A stretch of 7,562 bases of DNA, from NCBI GenBank assembly GCA_905479025.1, contig CAJQKX010000231.1:1-7562 (forward strand). The letters run 5' to 3'. Source of the stretch: an uncultured Paraglaciecola sp. GTDB taxonomy: Bacteria; Pseudomonadota; Gammaproteobacteria; Enterobacterales; Alteromonadaceae. The translations under genes and the position numbers were made by a program. This document shows positions 1 through 4,962 of the stretch, one piece after another (the stretch's first letter is position 1; each line of letters starts with the position of its first letter). The notes beneath the pieces were generated by a model, which did no database searches, was not told the origin of the DNA, and saw only the letters and a program-made list of their open reading frames with translations.

Positions 1-1065
1 TGCCAGCGTTTGCGCTGCAGCAAAGCTTGGACCTAAATAAACGCCTGCCGAAATCAGATAAACCGTTACCAGTGCTAAATGAAGATATATGTTTTGTACC
101 CAAAATGCAGCAATCAGGGCTGGGACCCCAACAATAAGTACTGCGCCCGGCAGCCAGCCATATGCACTGATATTTTTTTTAGCTAACTTTTCGGTAATAA
201 GGGCGCCATAGTAAGTGCCCGCGCCATAGCCAACAAGATGAACTAAGCCAAGCATTAACATTAACCAGCGAAACTTCCCGTTGCCAACGCCAGGTGCATA
301 TTCAGGAAGAAAGCGAACAATATAATCAACCCCCCAATTAGCCACAGCATAACCACCAAAACTGACCCACGCAATGCCCATACACATGGCCCACCAACTA
401 GGAATTTTGGCTAAGGTCTTTATAGACTCACCAATACTAACAGGCTCAAAGGTAATGTTGTCGCCTTCCATTTGCCCACGTTTAGGTTCACGGACTACCA
501 GTGCGATAATTAACGACAAAATAACCCCCGCGACCCCAAGTGCGATAAGAGTGCCTCGCCAACCAAGAGTCTCAACCAAGATGCCAGCAAGGATGTAGGA
601 AAATGCGATGCCAATAGGAATGCCTAGCGAGTAGACACCCAAGGCGCTTGCACGTTTCTCTTTTGGGTATAGGTCTGAAATAATAGAGTGCGAGGGAGGC
701 GAGCCGCCTGCTTCGCCAATACCCACACCCGTCCTGGCAATAAGCATGCTTGTAAAACTATTAGCCATACCTGTAAGTGCCGTAAATAAACTCCAGAAAA
801 AGACTGAAATACTGATGATCTTTGTACGGCTATAACGGTCAGCTAACCAAGCTATTGGTATGCCAACTGTGGTGTAGAGTAAAGCGAACCCAAAGCCTTT
901 GAGAAGGCCTAATTGCCAATCTTCAAAGCCAAGGTCGGCCTTGATGCTTGGAGATAAGGCGCCCATGATTTGGCGATCGATAAAACTAAATATATAGGCT
1001 AATGTGAGAAGCCATAATACAAACGTGCGGTAGTTTTTTGTCTCGGCCATCTTTGGTTGGCTCAT
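1..1065 (-). CDS. Spinster-type MFS transporter, C-terminus cut off by the window edge
   Basis: This inner-membrane carrier of the major facilitator superfamily resembles the Spinster-like group, and its substrate cannot be read from sequence. The frame is open for 355 codons from ATG at 1065 to base 1 without a stop. Family members usually have about 420-450 residues, so the last one or two membrane helices are missing. Residues about 13-32 form the first helix and end in FIDRQ, typical of this group. The MFS loop 2-3 motif is seen as LADRYSRTK (74-82). Helix 4/5 carries GVGIGEAGGSPPSHS (113-127) followed by DLYPKEKRASALG, also typical. The start is supported by AAGGA (1072-1076) six bases upstream; Met6 is the alternative. 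Related carriers often sit in catabolic loci, but none is visible here. The gene is separated from the next minus-strand gene by about 480 bases, so it probably has its own promoter. Family is certain; substrate unknown. Confidence 0.93.
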   Translation of the reverse strand, partial: MSQPKMAETKNYRTFVLWLLTLAYIFSFIDRQIMGALSPSIKADLGFEDWQLGLLKGFGFALLYTTVGIPIAWLADRYSRTKIISISVFFWSLFTALTGMANSFTSMLIARTGVGIGEAGGSPPSHSIISDLYPKEKRASALGVYSLGIPIGIAFSYILAGILVETLGWRGTLIALGVAGVILSLIIALVVREPKRGQMEGDNITFEPVSIGESIKTLAKIPSWWAMCMGIAWVSFGGYAVANWGVDYIVRFLPEYAPGVGNGKFRWLMLMLGLVHLVGYGAGTYYGALITEKLAKKNISAYGWLPGAVLIVGVPALIAAFWVQNIYLHLALVTVYLISAGVYLGPSFAAAQTLA

Positions 1066-1409
1066 ATAATATCCTTAGCTTTTATTTGAATTTATAATTA
1101 TTTTTGAAGCTTTAATGCGATTTTTGACGCACAACAAGACTAATCGCTATCCCTAATCTACACAATGGACCTGGATGGGGGAAGAGCTAACTTTACGAAA
1201 CGGACAACGGCTAGTTTGAAAAGGAATGATTAAATGAAACTTTATGATTTAAGTTTGGGAAGTTTAAAGATGTAAGGGGCAAAGTACATGATTGATCATC
1301 ATCGTTTAAATACGAGATAAAAAATATGTCACTGCCAGCTATTTTATTTTGCAACGTAGCAGAAAGATTGTAAGTCAAAATTTGAATTTTTCTAAAGATA
1401 GTCTGTTTT

Positions 1410-1439
1410 TTGACAGTTTTGAACTTAGGTCCATATCAT
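1410..1439 (+). promoter_or_regulatory. Candidate sigma-70 promoter inside the intergenic region
   Basis: A perfect -35 hexamer TTGACA (1410-1415) is followed after 18 bases by TATCAT (1434-1439), five of six matches to the -10 consensus. Transcription would start near 1446 and run rightward into the inverted repeat at 1493-1535. It faces the 3' end of a minus-strand gene, so it does not drive any protein gene I can see. The surrounding DNA is AT-rich, which makes chance matches common. Confidence 0.4.
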
Positions 1440-1492
1440 TTGATTAGTTAAGCTGGTGGTTGGATCGAAATATTAGATTGGAGTTTTAGGGG

Positions 1493-1535
1493 AATCGATT
1501 GAGAAACCATAAGAATGATGAATTCTCAATCGATT
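1493..1535. terminator. Perfect 13-bp inverted repeat, probable transcription terminator
   Basis: AATCGATTGAGAA (1493-1505) is exactly complementary to TTCTCAATCGATT (1523-1535), with 17 bases between, in which CAT-AAGA-ATG can add a small inner stem. The repeat starts ten bases past the stop codon of the leftward SCCPDH-like gene, the right place for its terminator. On the minus strand no T-run follows the stem. On the plus strand the stem runs into TTTT (1534-1537). It may therefore stop rightward transcription better than leftward, or serve both. The AT-rich stem and long loop make it an atypical intrinsic terminator; a protein-binding palindrome is the alternative. Confidence 0.45.
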
Positions 1536-1544
1536 TTACAATTG

Positions 1545-2783
1545 TTACTCGATTAGCTCAAAGGTTAAACCAGCATGATTTTCTAGGCGTGAGATTAATT
1601 TAGCGCCAAAAATACTGGCCGGTGTCCAAAATCCACCTGCTACTTTATCTTTGCTTATATCTAAAGCTAAACATGCAGCAGCTTGCCCTAATATTTTAGC
1701 GGTTGAGCCATATCCTGGATCTTGATCGCCTGTTACTGTACAGCGAATTTCTTGACCACTATCGGTCTTGCCATAAAAGCGCAAATCGTAAAAACCTTTT
1801 TCTTGGGCCTCTGGGCTTGGGCCTTCACCAGGTTTAGGTAATATAAATTTTTCCATTGCCCAGCGGGTAGGCGGGATAACCGCAGCCATAGCAAAGCCTC
1901 CTAAGCCAACACCTACACCAGCAGCTATACCACTTCCCATTAACCCTTTTCCGGTCAACATGGCTTCGTTATATTCAAAATGTTGACTGTAGCCATCTTC
2001 AACTAACGCATTGCTTCTATGCACAATACGGGTGTTAATGACAGCCATAACAAAAGGTGCCACCCAGCTGTTAAAATCGTTGTCGTATTGGGGGCGATTC
2101 ATATTGTTTTGGCGAACAGCATTGCCATGATTTGGTGGGCAAATCGCGTAAGGGTTAGCTAAAGTTTTACGCAGGGTAGGGTTACTGGCTACTTCTTTAA
2201 ATATATTGGTCATGCTTGCCACAGTGCCGCCCGACGCAGCGCCCTTCATTTTTTTGACGCGCATTTTTATACTGCTGCACGTCTGACCAAATTTTTGTCT
2301 TGCATGTTGTTGCAAAAAGTACACGCCTAAATCAGAGGGTACAGAATCAAAACCACAACTATTAACAATACGCGCACCGCTTATTTTAGCCACGTCTTCA
2401 TAACGCTCTAACATTTTGGCTATCCATTGCACTTCGCCCGTTAGATCGCAGTAATCTGTGCCCAAAGCTACACAAGTTTTTACTAATGGTTCACCATAAA
2501 GTGCATAGGGACCAACGGTTGAAACAACCACTTTGGTGGATTCACACAATGAGCGCAGGCTGTCTTCATCTGCTGCATCGGCAACAAAAACGTCAAGTGC
2601 TTCTCCTGTGGTACCCAAAGACAATTTTAATTCGTTTAGTTTACTCTGTGAACGCCCAGCAATCGCCCATTTTAGATCGCCATCAACGGCAAACTGAGCA
2701 ATCATATATCGAGTCATTATTTGCCCAACAAAACTGGTGGCGCCAAATATTATAATATCAAATTTAAGGGGAGTATCTTGCAT
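1545..2783 (-). CDS. Saccharopine-dehydrogenase-like (SCCPDH / trans-acting enoyl reductase-like) oxidoreductase
   Basis: This is a complete 412-residue protein of the saccharopine dehydrogenase-like family, which includes eukaryotic SCCPDH and the mycobacterial trans-acting enoyl reductases. An N-terminal Rossmann fold is shown by FGATSFVG (13-20) and AIAGRSQSKL (40-49), so NAD(P) binding is expected. Family signatures follow: STVGPYALYGEPLV (88-101), DYCDLTGE (110-117), NSCGFDSVPSDLG (141-153) and GAASGGTVAS (181-190). A glycine/alanine-rich hydrophobic stretch at about 282-303 may touch a membrane or bind a lipid. The start has AGAGG (minus strand, 2794-2798) ten bases upstream. The gene is divergent from the DUF2855 gene. 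Members of this family do not necessarily act on saccharopine, and no lysine pathway gene is near. A reductase acting on a lipid or polyketide-like substrate is a reasonable guess, not shown by the sequence. Confidence 0.88.
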   Translation of the reverse strand: MQDTPLKFDIIIFGATSFVGQIMTRYMIAQFAVDGDLKWAIAGRSQSKLNELKLSLGTTGEALDVFVADAADEDSLRSLCESTKVVVSTVGPYALYGEPLVKTCVALGTDYCDLTGEVQWIAKMLERYEDVAKISGARIVNSCGFDSVPSDLGVYFLQQHARQKFGQTCSSIKMRVKKMKGAASGGTVASMTNIFKEVASNPTLRKTLANPYAICPPNHGNAVRQNNMNRPQYDNDFNSWVAPFVMAVINTRIVHRSNALVEDGYSQHFEYNEAMLTGKGLMGSGIAAGVGVGLGGFAMAAVIPPTRWAMEKFILPKPGEGPSPEAQEKGFYDLRFYGKTDSGQEIRCTVTGDQDPGYGSTAKILGQAAACLALDISKDKVAGGFWTPASIFGAKLISRLENHAGLTFELIE

Positions 2784-2820
2784 AGTCGTTTTGCCTCTTA
2801 GGTAATCATCTTAGTTTATT

Positions 2821-2841
2821 TCACAGCATTCAAATTTGTGA
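2821..2841. repeat. Short inverted repeat TCACA-N11-TGTGA, possible operator
   Basis: TCACA (2821-2825) and TGTGA (2837-2841) are exact complements separated by eleven bases, in the middle of the divergent promoter region. The right half overlaps the -35 box proposed for the DUF2855 gene, a place where a repressor could act. The half-sites are in the opposite order to a CRP site (TGTGA-N6-TCACA), so CRP binding is not implied. Five-base arms can easily arise by chance. Confidence 0.2.
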
Positions 2842-2863
2842 TGCCGTAACAACGATTTAAAAT
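2836..2863 (+). promoter_or_regulatory. Candidate promoter of the DUF2855 gene
   Basis: TTGTGA (2836-2841, four of six consensus bases) and TAAAAT (2858-2863, five of six) are separated by 16 bases and would start a transcript near 2870, about 40 bases before the ATG at 2910. TATACT (2866-2871) is an alternative -10 box without a good -35. The ribosome-binding site AGGG (2897-2900) lies nine bases before the start. The whole 2784-2909 gap must also hold the promoter of the divergent SCCPDH-like gene, for which I see no clear match. Confidence 0.35.
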
Positions 2864-2909
2864 CTTATACTTAATCTATCAGAATAAATTCACTTTAGGG
2901 CCAAACATA

Positions 2910-4022
2910 ATGAGCAAAATATATAATGTAACCGAGATTTGGATTGAAAAATCCAATGTGGCCAATACCAAGATTGTTGAAAAGACATTAGACAGTACTC
3001 AATTAGGTACCGATGAAGTGTTGCTTAAAACCGACTCTTTTGGTTTCTCAGCAAACAATGTTACTTATTCTATTTTTGGGGATAAAATGGGCTATTGGGG
3101 TTTCTTTCCAGCTAATGAAACCTGGGGTATTGTTCCTATGTGGGGCTTTGCCACGGTGCTTGAGTCAAATCATGCTGAGGTAAACGTAGGCGAAAAGGTT
3201 TATGGTTATTTGCCTATGGCTTCGCATTTAGTGATCACTGCAGGTAAAACGTCTTCTACTCATTTTTTTGATTTAAGTGAAAAACGTAAAAGTATTTCAC
3301 CCGTTTATGACAACTATGTGCGGACTGCCACTGATCCCGGTTATCAAGTTGAGAGAGAAGCATGGCAGTTAAATTATCGGCCTCTATTTATGACTTCTTT
3401 TGTGTTGGATGATTATGTTGGTGAAGCTTTAGTCGCTTCTGAGCAATCAGTTGCACAAGTGATATTAACCAGTGCCTCCAGTAAAACGGCTTATGGTGCC
3501 GCTCACTTGTTGATGAAACACAAAAAGGAGCGAGGGTTAAATTATCAAGTGATTGCTTTAACTTCAGCCAATAACAAAACCTTTACCCAAGATTTAGACT
3601 GTTATGACCAAGTACTTAGCTATGATGAAATTTTTAAACTTGGCCAAAATAACACTAGCTGGGTGTTAGATTTTGCAGGTAACAAGAGTTTGCTACTAAA
3701 TTTACAAAAACAGTTTGCTGACAATCTTGGCAAGTTAGTTTTAATCGGCTCAACCGATGTAGACGCACAGCAAGATAAACCAGAAGGGCATTTAGACAGT
3801 GAGTTTTTCTTTGCTCCAAGCCAAGTGAAAAAACGCTCGGGTGAGTGGGGACATGCTGGTTTTGCTGAACGTTATGCAAAGGCTTGGCATAATTTTGCCA
3901 TTCATATGAATGACAAAGTCTCAGTAGCAGAATACTCAGGAGCCCAGGCGATTGAAGCGCTTTATCACACTGGTCTTAAGAATAAATTGAATAATGTGGA
4001 AATTAATGTACTGAAGTTTTAA
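2910..4022 (+). CDS. DUF2855 family protein (MDR-like fold, function unknown)
   Basis: This complete 370-residue protein matches the DUF2855 family (PF11017) by its characteristic stretches: FGFSANNVTYSIFGD (44-58), the aromatic GYWGFFPANETWGIVPMWGF segment (61-80), and GEKVYGYLPMASHLV (94-108). The plan resembles medium-chain alcohol dehydrogenase/quinone reductase proteins: an N-terminal catalytic-like part, then a Rossmann-like part beginning VILTSASSKTAYGAAHLL (184-201). The usual GxGxxG loop is replaced by ASSKTA, as is common in this family. DFAGN (254-258) and FFAPSQVKKRSGEWG (299-313) are further family-like blocks. No signal peptide or membrane helix is visible, so it should be cytoplasmic. 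No reaction is established for the family as far as I know. Its divergent, closely spaced arrangement with an NAD(P)-dependent oxidoreductase suggests shared regulation. Family call is firm; function is open. Confidence 0.87.
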   Translation: MSKIYNVTEIWIEKSNVANTKIVEKTLDSTQLGTDEVLLKTDSFGFSANNVTYSIFGDKMGYWGFFPANETWGIVPMWGFATVLESNHAEVNVGEKVYGYLPMASHLVITAGKTSSTHFFDLSEKRKSISPVYDNYVRTATDPGYQVEREAWQLNYRPLFMTSFVLDDYVGEALVASEQSVAQVILTSASSKTAYGAAHLLMKHKKERGLNYQVIALTSANNKTFTQDLDCYDQVLSYDEIFKLGQNNTSWVLDFAGNKSLLLNLQKQFADNLGKLVLIGSTDVDAQQDKPEGHLDSEFFFAPSQVKKRSGEWGHAGFAERYAKAWHNFAIHMNDKVSVAEYSGAQAIEALYHTGLKNKLNNVEINVLKF

Positions 4023-4043
4023 ATTTATTAACATTTCTTATAA

Positions 4044-4068
4044 GGGCATGCCAAAGATGGTTGTGCCC
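4044..4068. terminator. Weak hairpin between the convergent DUF2855 and DUF4920 genes
   Basis: GGGCA (4044-4048) pairs with TGCCC (4064-4068), and CCA/TGG can pair inside after a small internal loop. It lies 22 bases past the stop of the DUF2855 gene and about 44 bases past the stop of the facing DUF4920 gene, so it could end both transcripts. No T-run follows on either strand, so an intrinsic terminator is only possible. Confidence 0.22.
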
Positions 4069-4111
4069 ACTAATATCTATTCTACGGCCTGAAAAGTAGC
4101 AGACAATTTTA

Positions 4112-4591
4112 TTAACTGCGTGGAATTTTTATACTATCAGCCACAATTTCATAAACTACACCGGGTTTCAGCATCCCCGTTTCACTTTTTAGGTCGGCTT
4201 TAAAATGAGCCACTTGTTCTGAGCGGATGACTTTTTGTACCAATTCACCTGCTAAGGTAACGGTTTTACCACTGCTGCTTGTTGGAATAAAGAATCCGTA
4301 ATCGCGCATAGAAACCCGTAAAGTATGTTGGTCTTGTTGTACTATGAAGAAACACCCTTTCTTTTGACATACTTTGGCGATCCTAGCTTCTACTTGAAAT
4401 GACTTTGTTAAGTGTGAAGCTGAGTCAGTAACTAAGCTTGCCATTCTCAGTTTAGGCAGTGAGTGATCAAGTTTTGCGCCAAACGTTTCACTTTGTGAGT
4501 CTTGTATGACTGGCTCTGATAGTCTCAATGATTCTGCGTTCACTGCGAATGTGAAGGCAAGGCCAATTAAAATAACGAATCTGTGTTTCAT
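4112..4591 (-). CDS. Secreted DUF4920 domain protein
   Basis: A 159-residue protein begins with a classic signal peptide: MKHR, then a hydrophobic core FVILIGLAFTFAV, with likely cleavage after NA (residues 18-19). The mature part fits DUF4920 (PF16267): SETFGAKL (34-41), VEARIAKVCQKKGCFFIV (67-84), RVSMRDYGFFIP (92-103) and SSGKTVTLAGELVQK (106-120). The two cysteines of CQKKGC (75 and 80) are a family hallmark and could form a disulfide or bind a metal in the periplasm. The fold is probably a small beta barrel; the role is unknown. The start has only a weak ribosome-binding site (GAGTGG region about eight bases upstream). It converges on the DUF2855 gene. Its ATG overlaps by ATGA the end of an upstream frame that I regard as a remnant, so this overlap is probably accidental. 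No lipobox is present, so it is likely soluble. Confidence 0.85.
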   Translation of the reverse strand: MKHRFVILIGLAFTFAVNAESLRLSEPVIQDSQSETFGAKLDHSLPKLRMASLVTDSASHLTKSFQVEARIAKVCQKKGCFFIVQQDQHTLRVSMRDYGFFIPTSSSGKTVTLAGELVQKVIRSEQVAHFKADLKSETGMLKPGVVYEIVADSIKIPRS

Positions 4592-4902
4592 CTATTACCA
4601 CTCGGGTCCGTTTTATAAATAAAAATTCTAGCAACATAAATCTTAAAATGTTGATGGAACCAGTCGGCCAACACTTGGATAGCAATGAGTTTAGTTTTAA
4701 GACTGCAACCATGTTCTACTCCTTTGCAGGGGGCTCCTCGATATTGACCACCAATAATGGCGAAGCCTTTTTCTGCCATGAAAAAAATATAGGACATCAT
4801 TTTCCCCAATAGGACAGCGCAATAACGACCATTAGCTCCTTTTTTGTATACAAGTATAGGGTCTGTTTGACTTTTACACGTAGATGCATTCTCAGAGTCC
4901 AC
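4588..4902 (-). pseudogene. Probable decayed fragment of an S9-type alpha/beta hydrolase
   Basis: A 104-codon frame (GTG at 4902, stop at 4588) is open, but its protein reads like an internal piece of an S9/acylaminoacyl-peptidase-like hydrolase. PILVYKKGANGRY (4860-4822) resembles the family's PVIIYNRGGN block. MAEKGFAIIGGQYRG (4779-4735) resembles its LAxxGYVVxxSQYRG block. Past about 4710 the similarity seems to move to another minus-strand frame, VAVLKLNSLLSK (4709-4674), where the family usually has a DVLxLIPLL-like helix. This suggests a one-base frameshift. The upstream N-terminal part of such an enzyme (about half the protein) and the downstream GxSxG nucleophile motif are not found. 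In-frame TGA sits just before the GTG. The similarity is recalled from the family, not measured. The alternative is a short orphan gene translationally coupled to the DUF4920 gene, which I consider less likely. Confidence 0.4.
4612..4640 (-). promoter_or_regulatory. Weak candidate promoter of the DUF4920 gene
   Basis: On the minus strand TTTATG (4640-4635) is followed after 17 bases by TATAAA (4617-4612). The -10 box is a fair match, five of six; the -35 box is poor. Transcription would start near 4605, about 14 bases before the ATG at 4591. If real, the DUF4920 gene is transcribed on its own rather than with the upstream remnant or the di-heme gene. Confidence 0.27.
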
Positions 4903-4945
4903 TCATTTATTACGTACTTTGCAGTATTTTTCTAGGTTTATAAAT

Positions 4946-4962
4946 GGTCCCTAAAAGAGACC
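4946..4962 (-). terminator. Hairpin directly after the di-heme gene stop codon
   Basis: On the minus strand GGTCTC (4962-4957) can pair with GGGACC (4951-4946) around a TTTTA loop, with one G-U pair, forming a six-bp stem immediately after the TAA stop at 4965-4963. ATTTATAAACC follows, with only a short T-run. It is well placed to end the di-heme transcript, but the stem is short. A second small stem, AGACT/AGTCT, lies just inside the coding end (4967-4984). Confidence 0.35.

Larger units (their letters stand above)
1066..1544. other. Gene-poor intergenic region between the MFS and SCCPDH-like genes
   Basis: No convincing protein gene lies in this AT-rich stretch of about 480 bases. It must hold the promoter of the leftward MFS gene, although I find no clear -35/-10 pair for it. 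It also holds a plus-strand promoter-like sequence (1410-1439), a perfect inverted repeat (1493-1535), and a 13-codon plus-strand micro-ORF (1234-1275) with AAGGAA seven bases ahead of its ATG. A short imperfect palindrome, ATGAT-N5-ATCAT, lies at 1288-1302 and could be an operator. None of these has independent support. Confidence 0.6.

Noticed and set aside
374..598. A plus-strand 74-codon frame opposite the MFS gene.
   Set aside because: It lies wholly inside the well-supported minus-strand transporter and its protein has no family features.
1545..2783. A true saccharopine dehydrogenase of lysine metabolism.
   Set aside because: The signature blocks fit the SCCPDH/trans-acting enoyl reductase-like branch, and no lysine biosynthesis or degradation gene is adjacent.
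2821..2850. A CRP binding site near the DUF2855 promoter.
   Set aside because: The TCACA and TGTGA half-sites are in the wrong order and spacing for CRP, and the TGTGA half has no TCACA partner six bases downstream.
2486..3879. Frames opposite the SCCPDH-like gene (2486-2755, plus) and the DUF2855 gene (3655-3879, minus).
   Set aside because: Low-complexity, unfamiliar proteins lying entirely within confidently assigned genes.
4588..4902. The ATGA overlap between the 104-codon frame and the DUF4920 gene as translational coupling in an operon.
   Set aside because: The upstream frame reads as a frameshifted hydrolase remnant, begins at a GTG right after an in-frame stop, and a possible promoter for the DUF4920 gene lies inside it. 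The overlap is best explained by chance.
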